DNA of 14,483 bases from Clostridia bacterium. GTDB taxonomy: Bacteria > Bacillota_A > Clostridia > Oscillospirales > CAG-272. Both the position numbers and the translations under genes were made by a program. Numbering within the stretch: position 1 is the stretch's first letter; each line of letters begins with the position of its first letter. Below the pieces are notes generated by a model. The model worked only from the letters and a program-made list of their open reading frames with translations, was not told where the DNA came from and made no database searches. This document shows positions 7,181-14,271 of this stretch, piece by piece. The stretch spans positions 1 to 14,483 of the forward strand of contig JAFVXK010000019.1 in the NCBI GenBank assembly GCA_017501175.1, in the 5' to 3' direction.

Positions 7181-7456
7181 TCAATCAGCTATCCTGTTTT
7201 TAATATTTTCTCTTTTGTTATTCTCAAACCACTCATCATCAAATGCCGGCTCGTCCCTTGGCTCAAAAAGATAACAAAAGGCGTCGCCGGTTTCAAGGTC
7301 GTCATAATACGGTCCATTATACTCAAATTTATCTGCCAAAACCGACGTTTCGATAGCAACATTCCATTGCCTGCACCAATTATGAATGTGGTATTTATTT
7401 TCGTCGTCTGCCAAAATGTTATAGAAATTTCTGCAATTATAACAGGTTTTTTTCAT
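7181..7456 (-). CDS. Small four-cysteine hypothetical protein
   Basis: A 91-residue protein not recognised by name. It has Cys5 and Cys8 in KKTCYNCRNF, then Cys28 in HNWCRQW and Cys61 in AFCYLFEP, a C-x2-C...C...C layout that could hold one zinc ion as a small ribbon. It is rich in acidic and aromatic residues and has no membrane segment or signal peptide. An ATG 21 bases further upstream (7477) is open, but AAAGGAG falls inside that extension and is ideally placed 7 bases before the ATG at 7456, so the shorter form is preferred. It lies 45 bases after queA, and its TGA touches the rlmA ATG. The position suggests coregulation with RNA-modification genes; the function is unknown. Confidence 0.8.
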   Translation of the reverse strand: MKKTCYNCRNFYNILADDENKYHIHNWCRQWNVAIETSVLADKFEYNGPYYDDLETGDAFCYLFEPRDEPAFDDEWFENNKRENIKNRIAD

Positions 7457-7501
7457 TGCATAACTCCTTTCGAGCAATATCGTAGGTGTGATTGATGCTG
7501 T

Positions 7502-8584
7502 TTATTTTATAAACATTGAATCGCCAAAGGAGAAGAAGCGATACTTTTGCTCAACCGCGGTTTCGTACGCTCTCATCACGTTTTCCTTACCTGCGAGGGC
7601 GCTGACGAGCATTATTAGAGTGCTTTCGGGTAGGTGGAAGTTGGTTATGAGGGCATCTACCGCCTTGAATTTATAGCCGGGGTAGATAAAGATGCCGGTT
7701 TCACCGCTTACTGCGTGAACCTTTCCGTCCTCGTCCGAAACGCTCTCGAGAACGCGCGATGAGGTCGTGCCGACGGCTATAATTCTGCCGCCCATAGCGC
7801 GCCTTCTGTTGATTTCCTCTGCCACCTCGTCTGTGATGTGGAAATACTCGCCGTGCATCAGGTGCTCCTCGATACGCTCCACCTTGACGGGACGAAACGT
7901 GCCAAGACCGACGTGGAGCGTAACCTCACCGTAGCCGACACCCTTTGCCTTGATACGAGAAAGAAGCTCCTCGGTAAAGTGAAGTCCTGCCGTAGGAGCG
8001 GCGGCTGAGCCCTCCTCCTTGGCATAGACTGTCTGGTAGTCGCTCTTTTTTTCGAGCTTTTTCGTTATGTATGGGGGCAGGGGCATATTGCCAATCTCGT
8101 CGAGCACCTCGTAGATGCTCTTATACTTCCCTGTGTCGTAGTCAAATCTGACGGTTCTGTTGCCGCCCTCGACAATACCCGTGACGGTTGCCGTGAGTAT
8201 GCCGCCAAAGTCGAGCTGTGCGCCCTCTTTTGCACGCTTTCCCGGACGGACCAGCGTTTCCCACTCACCCGTGTCGAGCTTTCGAAGCAGAAGAAGCTCC
8301 ATATCCGAGCCTGTTTTCCTAGTTTTACCGAGCAGACGCGCAGGGATAACCTTCGACGAGTTGACGACGAGCATATCCTCGGGACGAAGATAATCGATTA
8401 TATCAAAGAAGCGCTTATGCTCCACCTCACCGCTCTCGCGGTCAAGCACCATAAGCCTACACCCGTCGCGCTCGTCCGAGGGTGTCTGCGCTATCAGTTC
8501 CTCGGGCAGCTCGTAATAAAAATCGCTGGTTTTGAGCTCGGTTTTTATTCTCTCATTTATTATAGTCTTTTCCAGCTTCTCCAT
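7502..8584 (-). CDS. queA: S-adenosylmethionine:tRNA ribosyltransferase-isomerase
   Basis: Transfers and isomerises the ribose of SAM onto preQ1 at tRNA wobble position 34, giving epoxyqueuosine (queuosine pathway, tRNAs with GUN anticodons). Family hallmarks: [22 protein letters not shown], the [18 protein letters not shown] segment, [27 protein letters not shown], and [21 protein letters not shown] near the C-terminus. The frame is open to an ATG at 8638, but that extension overlaps the promoter -10. AAGAGGAAACA directly precedes the ATG at 8584, giving 360 residues, close to the family norm. It is first in the long minus-strand operon. No tgt, queG or other queuosine gene is in the window. 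Confidence 0.95.
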   Translation of the reverse strand: MEKLEKTIINERIKTELKTSDFYYELPEELIAQTPSDERDGCRLMVLDRESGEVEHKRFFDIIDYLRPEDMLVVNSSKVIPARLLGKTRKTGSDMELLLLRKLDTGEWETLVRPGKRAKEGAQLDFGGILTATVTGIVEGGNRTVRFDYDTGKYKSIYEVLDEIGNMPLPPYITKKLEKKSDYQTVYAKEEGSAAAPTAGLHFTEELLSRIKAKGVGYGEVTLHVGLGTFRPVKVERIEEHLMHGEYFHITDEVAEEINRRRAMGGRIIAVGTTSSRVLESVSDEDGKVHAVSGETGIFIYPGYKFKAVDALITNFHLPESTLIMLVSALAGKENVMRAYETAVEQKYRFFSFGDSMFIK

Positions 8585-8629
8585 TGTTTCCTCTTGAATG
8601 AAAATCGCATAAAATGTAGTGTGTATATT

Positions 8630-8658
8630 ATTATACATAATTTATAACGGATTTTCAA
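8630..8658 (-). promoter_or_regulatory. Sigma-A-type promoter before queA
   Basis: On the minus strand, -35 TTGAAA (8658-8653), a 17-bp spacer, -10 TATAAT (8635-8630). Transcription would begin about 40 bases before the queA ATG, leaving no room for a preQ1 riboswitch. The promoter overlaps the region just upstream of the divergent dapA start at 8666, so the two genes share a compact control region. A matching plus-strand promoter for dapA was not clear. Confidence 0.8.
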
Positions 8659-8665
8659 GGTCAAA

Positions 8666-9547
8666 ATGAAAAAAAGAATTATTTTTAAAGGAATCGGCAC
8701 GGCGCTCGTGACGCCCTTCCGACAGGGACGGATAGATTATCCTACGCTCGACCGGCTGATTGAAAGGCAGATTTCGGGGGGCGTTGACGCCCTTATCATA
8801 GGCGGAACTACGGGCGAGGCGGCAACGCTCTCCGACCGCGAGAGATACTCTCTTTACACTCACGCCATTGAAAAGATAAAAAGAAGATGCAAGGTAATTC
8901 TCGGAACGGGCACTAACGACACCCGTGTTGCGATAAAGCACACGAAGGAAGCCGAGAGGCTCGGGGCAGACGGCGCTTTGCTCGTTACTCCCTATTATAA
9001 TAAAGGAACGGCATCGGGACTTGCCGCGCACTACGAGGCTATTGCCGCCTCCTCAGATATACCGATGATACTCTATAACGTCCCCTCTCGCACGGGGGTA
9101 AATCTCGGACTTCCCGAGCTTGTGCGCCTTGCGAAGCTCGACAATATCGTCGGCATAAAGGAAGCCTCTGATTCTGCCGAGAGGCTGGTTAAGCTCGCGT
9201 CCTTCGGTGATGAGCTTCCCTTATATGCGGGCAACGACTCGGCAACCTATACCGTCCTTTCGCTCGGCGGTGCGGGGGTAATCTCGGTGGTATCGAACCT
9301 CTTACCCGAGGCGATGCGAGAAATATCCGACGCATACTTCGCAGGACGCACTGACGAGAGCCTTTCGGCACAGCTCGCGCTCCTCGACCTTATCGACGCA
9401 ATGTTCGTTGAAACCAACCCCGCGCCCGTAAAGTACGCGCTCTCGCGGCTTGGACTTTGCCGAGAGGAAATGCGGCTGCCAATGCACGAGATAACAGGTC
9501 TGTCCAGAGAAAAGGTTGACAGGGCACTCGCCAAAATATGTATATAA
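8666..9547 (+). CDS. dapA: 4-hydroxy-tetrahydrodipicolinate synthase
   Basis: Condenses pyruvate with aspartate semialdehyde, the first committed step to diaminopimelate and lysine. The 293 residues fit the family. Seen are the GTALVTPF opening, GGTTGEA with Thr48/Thr49, PYYNKG with Tyr111, ILYNVPSRTG with Tyr137 and Arg142, and the Schiff-base Lys165 in IVGIKEAS. In place of the more usual KPTQEG after PYYN the sequence is KGTASG, a modest variation. The start MKKRIIFKG lines up with family N-termini, although only a weak AAGG lies upstream. It is a single plus-strand gene between two minus-strand operons, divergent from queA, and ends at a shared bidirectional terminator. No other dap gene is adjacent. 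Confidence 0.95.
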   Translation: MKKRIIFKGIGTALVTPFRQGRIDYPTLDRLIERQISGGVDALIIGGTTGEAATLSDRERYSLYTHAIEKIKRRCKVILGTGTNDTRVAIKHTKEAERLGADGALLVTPYYNKGTASGLAAHYEAIAASSDIPMILYNVPSRTGVNLGLPELVRLAKLDNIVGIKEASDSAERLVKLASFGDELPLYAGNDSATYTVLSLGGAGVISVVSNLLPEAMREISDAYFAGRTDESLSAQLALLDLIDAMFVETNPAPVKYALSRLGLCREEMRLPMHEITGLSREKVDRALAKICI

Positions 9548-9580
9548 TTGTTTACATTTTCCGTGTTTAAACGCATATAG

Positions 9581-9612
9581 AAAAGCGCGAGAGGTTATCT
9601 CTCGCGCTTTTT
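9581..9612. terminator. Bidirectional terminator between dapA and the DUF3267 gene
   Basis: A 13-bp perfect stem, AAAAGCGCGAGAG (9581-9593) with CTCTCGCGCTTTT (9599-9611), and a 5-base loop. A further T follows on the plus strand, and the A-rich arm gives a T-tract on the minus strand. It ends dapA from the left and the minus-strand operon from the right. The minus-strand gene's stop codon (9597-9595) is in the loop. Confidence 0.92.
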
Positions 9613-10308
9613 AGTGGCATACCGTGTTGAGTTATTTCGTATTTTAGCCTGTTCTGCCTTCATATCCGCTATAAATCCTGCCGTTTTTTCATCCTCTTTA
9701 CCAAGAAGAGTTTCGTCCGGGACAAAGAGTGCCATTCTAGGTCCTGTGTCGTTCATCAGCGTTCTTCCGTCCCTGTACTTAAACAGGAGAAGGCAGGCAA
9801 CGTACAAATCACCCGAGCAACCCTGAAAATGCATAGCAAAAACAACCGCAAGAACTATATAAAGCCCTACGCTGACGTTGTATGCAACGGCAAGTGCCGG
9901 TATCAAGAGGACGGTAAAGAGCACAAACGGTGCAAGAACGGCTATAAGCGCCGTTTTTCGATAGGTGAATATCCTCGGCACACCGCAGTAAGCACAGGTG
10001 AAGGTGAAGCCGTAGGTCAGCTTCTCCCCCGTAAGCTTCTTGTAAGCCGCGCCGTGCACGAGCTCGTGCAGAACTATATAAACAAACGAGGAAAGAAGCC
10101 CTATCATAAAATATCCGTATCCGTACAAGAAGTCATCTATCGGCTTTGGGTCAAGAATGAATGGAAGCGTAAGCGCTCCTACTGCTACAATTAAGAACAC
10201 GAGGGATATAAGTGTGAAAATAACGGCAAACTTGCCTTTGGCGGCGTCCATAACGCTCGCAAGCCTGTATCCCTGCGGAAGCTCACGCTCAAAGCTCTTT
10301 CCTTCCAT
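9595..10308 (-). CDS. DUF3267-family membrane protein with HEXXH motif
   Basis: A predicted membrane metalloprotease-like protein of the DUF3267 type, 237 residues. Hydrophobic segments lie at about 27-52, 62-82, 119-144 and 146-162. The second runs directly into HELVH (81-85), a zinc-binding HEXXH signature at the membrane edge as in site-2-protease-like M50 proteins. GCSGDLY (163-169) after the fourth segment may give the third ligand (Asp167). The substrate is unknown. TAAGGAG, overlapping the stop of the preceding Nif3 gene, is placed 6 bases before the ATG, so the two are coupled. Its last codons, AAA AAG CGC GAG AGA, are also the 5' arm of the transcription terminator. Family identity is good; proteolytic activity is inferred only. 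Confidence 0.85.
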   Translation of the reverse strand: MEGKSFERELPQGYRLASVMDAAKGKFAVIFTLISLVFLIVAVGALTLPFILDPKPIDDFLYGYGYFMIGLLSSFVYIVLHELVHGAAYKKLTGEKLTYGFTFTCAYCGVPRIFTYRKTALIAVLAPFVLFTVLLIPALAVAYNVSVGLYIVLAVVFAMHFQGCSGDLYVACLLLFKYRDGRTLMNDTGPRMALFVPDETLLGKEDEKTAGFIADMKAEQAKIRNNSTRYATKKRER

Positions 10309-10317
10309 AATCTCTCC

Positions 10318-11079
10318 TTAAATCGTGGTGATGTTATTGGACGAGGCAATCTCGACATAAATCTCGGGGTCTGCCTTGATTATTACGCTCTGGAAGAGCG
10401 AGGTCACGGGCTGCTCGGTGTAGTAGTGTCCTGCCTCGACGAGATTTATTCCGCGCTCGGACGCCTCCTCCATAATATTATAGCTTATTCTGCCCGAAAC
10501 GTAGGTGTCAGCTCCTGCGGCTATTGCTGCGTCAACGTAGTCCTTTCCGTCGCCGCCAACAACGGCAACCCGCTTCACCTTATTATACCCGTCGGCATAT
10601 CTCACGGCATCAGAGCCCGTCGCCACCTTTACCTTGTAGGCGAAATCCTCAAGCGAGAGCTCCTCGTCGAGCTCGCCCACCCTGCCGATAAGGTCTGTGC
10701 CGAGCATACGCGTGTCGTACATTCCAAAGAGGTCACAGAGCAAGTCGTTCACTCCCCCGACAACCTTGTCGGCGCGGGTGTGGAATGAAAATACCGAAAT
10801 CCCGCTTTCTATGAGCTTTATGAGCTTTCTTGCCGTGTGGTTGTCCTCGTTTATCTCGCCTATCGGGCGGAAAATCAAGGGGTGATGCGAAACTATCAGG
10901 TCAAAGCACTGCTCGATAGCGTAATCGACAATCTCCTCGGTAACGTCGAGGGTAACGAGCGCGCGGCGCACCTCCGCTGAGCTGTCAGCCGAGCACATAA
11001 GCCCGTCGTTGTCCCACTCCTCAGAAAGCTCCTCGGGAATACGCTCCGAAAATCTTAAATAAAGCTCCTTTACGGTCAT
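10318..11079 (-). CDS. Nif3-like dinuclear metal centre protein (YqfO family)
   Basis: Member of the Nif3/YbgI/YqfO family, which forms toroidal hexamers with a two-metal site; often named GTP cyclohydrolase I type 2 homologue, though the physiological reaction is uncertain. Metal-ligand motifs are all present: SHHPLIF with His65/His66, FSFHTRADK with His100 and Asp104, and EAGHYYTEQPV with His218 and Glu222. At 253 residues it is the short form lacking the PII-like insertion of B. subtilis YqfO. Its ATG overlaps the trmK stop (ATGA), and the trmK-yqfO pairing is common in Bacillota. No key residue is missing. Confidence 0.93.
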   Translation of the reverse strand: MTVKELYLRFSERIPEELSEEWDNDGLMCSADSSAEVRRALVTLDVTEEIVDYAIEQCFDLIVSHHPLIFRPIGEINEDNHTARKLIKLIESGISVFSFHTRADKVVGGVNDLLCDLFGMYDTRMLGTDLIGRVGELDEELSLEDFAYKVKVATGSDAVRYADGYNKVKRVAVVGGDGKDYVDAAIAAGADTYVSGRISYNIMEEASERGINLVEAGHYYTEQPVTSLFQSVIIKADPEIYVEIASSNNITTI

Positions 11080-11783
11080 AGCTTTTTCGCCTCCGCTTCT
11101 TTTATCATTTTATCTATATACGCGATGTGCGCCGAGTAATCGACACCGCCGCCGCTTTTACTCTTCCCAATACCCCTCGCACGCTTTTCAAAAACCTCTT
11201 TTTTGGCTTTGAGGTAGCCTATTTTCGCCTCGTAATTTTGACACGGGGTGGTACTTACACCGAATTCCGCGCAGATTTCCGAGATTTCAAGGCACTCGCC
11301 CGAAAAGCCTACGACAAGCGTAACGTAATGCTTCCCTGCGTCCTTTGAATACGCCTCGCACTCCACAGAAAAGCCGTGCGAGTAAAGGTATTTCACAAGC
11401 TCGCCCCGCCTTGTCATAGGCTGCAAAATCAGCCGCACGCCCGCCTTATGCATATCGGGGGCTCTCGCGATAATGTCGGCAATAAGCTCACCGCCCATAC
11501 CGCATATGGTGTAGTCGGTTATCCCCTTTCCCGAAAGAGCGTCCGCACCGTCGGCAAGAGTAAACTCAATTCTGTCCGAAAGCCCTGCCGCCTCGGCGTT
11601 GGCTCTCGCAGAAGCCAGCGGCCCCTCGTTTATATCCGAAGAGAAGGCGCGGGAAATTCTCCCTTCCTGTAAAAGAAAGAGAGGCAGGTACGCGTGGTCG
11701 GTGCCTATGTCGGCAAGGATAGCGTCCTGTCTCACAAAATCCGCCGCCGATAAAAGCCTCGGGGAGATATTTTTCTCTTTCAT
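11076..11783 (-). CDS. trmK: tRNA (adenine(22)-N(1))-methyltransferase TrmK
   Basis: Uses SAM to methylate N1 of A22 in the D-loop of tRNA, a Gram-positive modification. The 235 residues contain VRQDAILADIGTDHAYLP (SAM motif I, about 18-34), AFSSDINEGPLASARAN, and the DYTICGMGGELIADI segment (90-104) typical of TrmK. The C-terminal half is partly helical and basic (KAKKEVFEKRARGIGKS), in keeping with the coiled-coil domain of the family. Start and stop overlap both neighbours: TAATG with the DUF1858 gene upstream and ATGA with the Nif3 gene downstream, so translation is probably coupled through the operon. No sigma-70 gene rpoD lies upstream, unlike the order in many Bacillota. Confidence 0.93.
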   Translation of the reverse strand: MKEKNISPRLLSAADFVRQDAILADIGTDHAYLPLFLLQEGRISRAFSSDINEGPLASARANAEAAGLSDRIEFTLADGADALSGKGITDYTICGMGGELIADIIARAPDMHKAGVRLILQPMTRRGELVKYLYSHGFSVECEAYSKDAGKHYVTLVVGFSGECLEISEICAEFGVSTTPCQNYEAKIGYLKAKKEVFEKRARGIGKSKSGGGVDYSAHIAYIDKMIKEAEAKKL

Positions 11784-11986
11784 TACTTCTTCGACTCGAA
11801 ATACTCGTTAATCTTCGCAACGAGCGCGTCGGCGTCTGTGCCGTGAACGCGGCAGGCGTCCTCTATGGACTCGCCTCTCGAATGAGGGCAGCCGAGGCAG
11901 TGCATTCCTATCTCAAAGAAGAATCTCGCGGTTTCAACGTCGCAGTCAAGGACGCTTCCGATAAGGGTTTCCTTAGTTACTTTCAT
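11783..11986 (-). CDS. DUF1858 redox-disulfide domain protein
   Basis: A 67-residue stand-alone DUF1858 domain, also described as a hybrid-cluster-protein-associated redox disulfide domain. It opens MKVTKETLIGSVLD and carries the core GMHCLGCPHSRGESIEDACRVHGTD, with the conserved Cys-x2-Cys pair before Pro. The function is not established; a thiol-redox or metal role is suggested by the cysteines. The frame stays open to an ATG at 12058, but AAAAGGAAAAG precedes the ATG at 11986 and the longer version would begin inside the promoter, so the short start is chosen. It heads the DUF1858-trmK-Nif3-DUF3267 operon and overlaps trmK by one base (TAATG). Confidence 0.88.
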   Translation of the reverse strand: MKVTKETLIGSVLDCDVETARFFFEIGMHCLGCPHSRGESIEDACRVHGTDADALVAKINEYFESKK

Positions 11987-12029
11987 TTTCTTTTCCTTTT
12001 CTTGATTTTCGACTTTATTTTGCAGGTTA

Positions 12030-12058
12030 ATTATAACACAATACGGGGCAAAAATCAA
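12030..12058 (-). promoter_or_regulatory. Sigma-A-type promoter of the DUF1858-trmK operon
   Basis: On the minus strand, -35 TTGATT (12058-12053), a 17-bp spacer, -10 TATAAT (12035-12030), about 44 bases before the DUF1858 ATG. It is back-to-back with the prfB promoter, the two -35 boxes being about 20 bases apart. Confidence 0.8.
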
Positions 12059-12078
12059 TATATATTTTAAAGTTGCTA

Positions 12079-12107
12079 TTTACTTTTTCTGTTTTTTGTG
12101 GTAAAAT
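12079..12107 (+). promoter_or_regulatory. Sigma-A-type promoter of prfB
   Basis: On the plus strand, -35 TTTACT (12079-12084), a 17-bp spacer, -10 TAAAAT (12102-12107), about 35 bases before the prfB ATG. The matches are partial but spacing and position are right. Confidence 0.65.
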
Positions 12108-12142
12108 AATACGGAATAATGAAATTTTGGGAGAATACTTGA

Positions 12143-13264
12143 ATGATTGTTGCGCTTGAAGAAGCGAAAAGAAAGCTTATCGAGCTTGGGGACGTTGTCG
12201 CAGAGCTCGGAAATCAGCTTAGAATAGAGGAAGCGAAGGAGCGTGCGGCAGAGCTCGAGCGCGAAACGCTCGTGCAGGACTTCTGGAACGACGCCGAGAA
12301 GTCGTCAAAGAAGCTTCAGGAAATTAAGCAGCTCAAGGACAAGGTCGAGAGCTATGATGCTCTTCTTGCAAAGCTCGAGGACACTCTGACCCTCTGCGAG
12401 ATGGCTATTGAGGCAGGCGACGAGGACTCTGTTGACGAGGTCGTATCCGAAACCGAGTTTATCGAAACCGAGGCGGAAAGAAAACGTATTGAGGTGCTCC
12501 TCTCGGGTCCCTACGACAAAAACAACGCGATACTCTCCTTCCACCCGGGTGCAGGCGGCACAGAGGCTCAGGACTGGGCGTCTATGCTCTACCGTCTTTA
12601 CACCCGTTGGGGCGAGGCGCACGGCTACACCGTGAAGCTCATTGACTGGCTCGACGGCGACGCGGCAGGCATCAAGTCGGCGACCATTATGATAGAGGGA
12701 CTTAACGCCTACGGATATCTCAAGAGCGAGAACGGCGTACACCGCCTTGTCAGAATATCCCCCTTCGACGCGTCGGGAAGGCGTCAGACCTCCTTTGCCT
12801 CTGTCGAGGTAATGCCCGAGTTCGAGGACGACAACACAATAGTCATTAACCCCGAGGACATAGAGGTAACAGCTCACCGTTCGAGCGGTGCTGGCGGTCA
12901 GCACATCAACAAGACCGACTCGGCTATTCGTATAGTTCATAAGCCCACCGGCATCGTCGTCGGCTGTCAGACCGAGAGAAGCCAGCTTCAGAACAAGGAA
13001 ACGGCAATGAAGATGCTCCGCGCAAAGCTTATGGAGATAAAAATCCGCGAGAAGCTCGACAGAATAGAGGACATTCAGGGCAACAAGGCAAACATCGAAT
13101 GGGGAAGCCAAATACGAAGCTACGTCTTTATGCCCTACACGCTCGCCAAGGACACCCGCACGGGCTACGAGGACGGCAATATCGACGCGGTTATGGACGG
13201 CGAGATAGACGGCTTCATTAACGCATACCTGAAGCATATTTCAAAGACCGAAGAGGAAAACTGA
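12143..13264 (+). CDS. prfB: Peptide chain release factor 2, uninterrupted frame
   Basis: RF2 recognises UGA and UAA in the ribosomal A site and triggers peptide release. The 373 residues have LLSGPYDKNNAIL, HPGAGGTEAQDW, the stop-reading tripeptide SPF (206-208, in VRISPFDASGRR) and the catalytic GGQ (251-253, in SSGAGGQHINKTDS), which separates it from RF1 (PxT). Most prfB genes carry a +1 programmed frameshift at CTT TGA C near codon 26. Here codons 26-27 are CTT AGA in the aligned position (12218-12223), with no internal TGA and no Shine-Dalgarno-like AGGGGG just before, so the autoregulatory shift is absent. GGGAG lies 9 bases before the ATG. The gene itself ends in TGA. Monocistronic, ending at a strong terminator. 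Confidence 0.96.
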   Translation: MIVALEEAKRKLIELGDVVAELGNQLRIEEAKERAAELERETLVQDFWNDAEKSSKKLQEIKQLKDKVESYDALLAKLEDTLTLCEMAIEAGDEDSVDEVVSETEFIETEAERKRIEVLLSGPYDKNNAILSFHPGAGGTEAQDWASMLYRLYTRWGEAHGYTVKLIDWLDGDAAGIKSATIMIEGLNAYGYLKSENGVHRLVRISPFDASGRRQTSFASVEVMPEFEDDNTIVINPEDIEVTAHRSSGAGGQHINKTDSAIRIVHKPTGIVVGCQTERSQLQNKETAMKMLRAKLMEIKIREKLDRIEDIQGNKANIEWGSQIRSYVFMPYTLAKDTRTGYEDGNIDAVMDGEIDGFINAYLKHISKTEEEN

Positions 13265-13301
13265 ACGTAAACGTGAGCTCCTTCAAGCTCCGTATAGCAA
13301 A

Positions 13302-13335
13302 AGAGCAGAGATAATAATTCTCTGCTCTCTTTTTT
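13302..13335 (+). terminator. prfB terminator
   Basis: A 10-bp perfect stem, AGAGCAGAGA (13302-13311) and TCTCTGCTCT (13319-13328), a 7-base loop, then C and six T. On the minus strand a short T-run also follows (CTCTTTTGC), so it may stop transcription from the SLOG-like gene as well. A second small hairpin, GGCTTT...AAAGCC (about 13338-13355), sits between it and that gene's stop. Confidence 0.9.
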
Positions 13336-13357
13336 GTAGGCTTTATCCGCAAAGCCT

Positions 13358-13813
13358 TCAATATTCAATTTTCCCTATGTTAAAAATCGGCTTCTTTTTA
13401 CGTTGCGCGCACCTGTACGCCTGATGCGCTACGGTAGATTTGTGGGTTATATACATAATGACAAGGTCCGAGCGCTCAACCATCCACTTGTTACGGTATG
13501 ATATCGCATACCTTGCGGGCTTTTCCTTGATTTTCGGATAAAGCACCTCGTCGTACACGCTCACAGAGTGCTCTTTGGCGTCCTTATGACCGACCTCAAT
13601 TCTTTCGGGCGGAACTAAAACGAGCTTTACATTCGGGTGCGCTTGCTGATACTTCTTTGCGCAGTAAAGCGCGAAGCTGTCAAAAGCTCCGCTCCCGCCA
13701 AAAAGAAGCTCGGCAGGCTCGTCCCCGATTTTTTCGGTCAGAATGGCGAGAAGTTTTTCTTCGTCACCGGCTCCTGCCGTATAAGCAGAGTGCCCCAAAA
13801 ATGCAACTGTCAT
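13358..13813 (-). CDS. SLOG-like Rossmann-fold nucleotide-binding protein
   Basis: A 151-residue soluble protein that resembles short SLOG-superfamily proteins (YspA/DUF1273-type) common in Clostridia. Visible features: MTVAFLGHS at the start, the LLFGGSGAFDSFAL segment (37-49, a GG-x-GA-FD loop expected to bind a nucleotide or ADP-ribose-like ligand), LVLVPPE, YDEVLYP, then ISYRNKWMVERSDLVIMY (104-121) and AHQAYRCAQRKKKPIFNI near the end. The ligand and role are unknown; SLOG proteins are known as sensors or processors of nucleotide-derived signals, but nothing beside this one indicates such a system. TAGGAGG lies 4 bases before the ATG. Single gene with its own promoter and a leader of about 113 bases. 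Confidence 0.8.
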   Translation of the reverse strand: MTVAFLGHSAYTAGAGDEEKLLAILTEKIGDEPAELLFGGSGAFDSFALYCAKKYQQAHPNVKLVLVPPERIEVGHKDAKEHSVSVYDEVLYPKIKEKPARYAISYRNKWMVERSDLVIMYITHKSTVAHQAYRCAQRKKKPIFNIGKIEY

Positions 13814-13933
13814 ATAACCTCCTAAAAAACATTATGTGACGAATAGTTTTACCTCAACGCTCGCAAAATAGCAAGACCTTTTAAAAAATCTCTCGTCGCC
13901 CGTGAAAAATTCGCTTTATAGTATGATGAGTAC

Positions 13934-13962
13934 ATTTTAGCACAAAAAAACATAAATATCAA
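13934..13962 (-). promoter_or_regulatory. Sigma-A-type promoter of the SLOG-like gene
   Basis: On the minus strand, -35 TTGATA (13962-13957), a 17-bp spacer, -10 TAAAAT (13939-13934). It leaves an untranslated leader of roughly 113 bases before the ATG at 13813. I found no recognisable riboswitch in it. Confidence 0.75.
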
Positions 13963-14032
13963 TAGTTTTTAAAAATTTCGCATTTATTAACAACATTCTA
14001 GGTATTTAAGGCTTGGATTTTGCCTTTGCGCA

Positions 14033-14065
14033 GGGTAAGATTTGTTTTTTTTGGCAATCTTGCCC
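14033..14065. repeat. Inverted repeat in the right intergenic region
   Basis: GGGTAAGATT (14033-14042) and AATCTTGCCC (14056-14065) pair over 10 positions, one as a G-T pair, around a T-rich 13-base loop. No T-tract follows the stem on either strand, so it is not a standard terminator. Confidence 0.6.
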
Positions 14066-14072
14066 TAATCCG

Positions 14073-14170
14073 TCACGTTTTTCTCGTACCTTAATACCTC
14101 ACGTTTTTCCTCGTACCTTAATACCTCACGTTTTCCTCATACCTTAATCTCTCCCGTTTTCCCTCGCGCG
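14073..14170. repeat. 26-27-bp tandem repeat, about 3.7 units
   Basis: Units start at 14073 (26 bp), 14099 (27 bp), 14126 (26 bp) and 14152 (partial, diverging after TCCCGTTTTCCCTCG). Each begins TCACGTTTTT-like and contains CTCGTACCTTAATACC. The first two differ by one inserted base; the third has a few substitutions, and decay increases rightward. Confidence 0.85.
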
Positions 14171-14222
14171 TCGCGCTAATAAGTAAGTAATAATAATAAT
14201 TTTGGTTGTAGTAGTATAAATA

Positions 14223-14266
14223 CTTAATTATAAGCTTAATTATAATCTTAATTATACTTCATTATA
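14223..14266. repeat. AT-rich CTTAATTATA direct repeats
   Basis: CTTAATTATA occurs exactly at 14223-14232, 14235-14244 and 14247-14256, and as CTTCATTATA at 14257-14266, at 12, 12 and 10 bp intervals. On the minus strand each unit ends in TATAA/TATAAT, so -10-like matches here are expected by composition. Confidence 0.85.
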
Positions 14267-14271
14267 TGTGC

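Noticed and set aside
8585..8665. PreQ1 riboswitch before queA
   Set aside because: The promoter leaves only about 40 bases of leader, with no C-rich loop/A-rich tail pseudoknot pattern.
12305..13237. Minus-strand open frame of 310 codons opposite prfB
   Set aside because: Antisense shadow; SPF and GGQ motifs fix prfB on the plus strand.
14121..14258. Minus-strand open stretch of 46 codons with Tyr/Ile-rich low-complexity peptide
   Set aside because: No start codon or ribosome binding site, composition follows the AT-rich repeats, and the tandem repeats break the frame. It could be the decayed tail of a gene but cannot be supported.
14261..14266. TATAAT on the minus strand as a promoter -10
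   Set aside because: No acceptable -35 at 16-18 bp, and TATAAT recurs several times merely from the AT-rich repeats.
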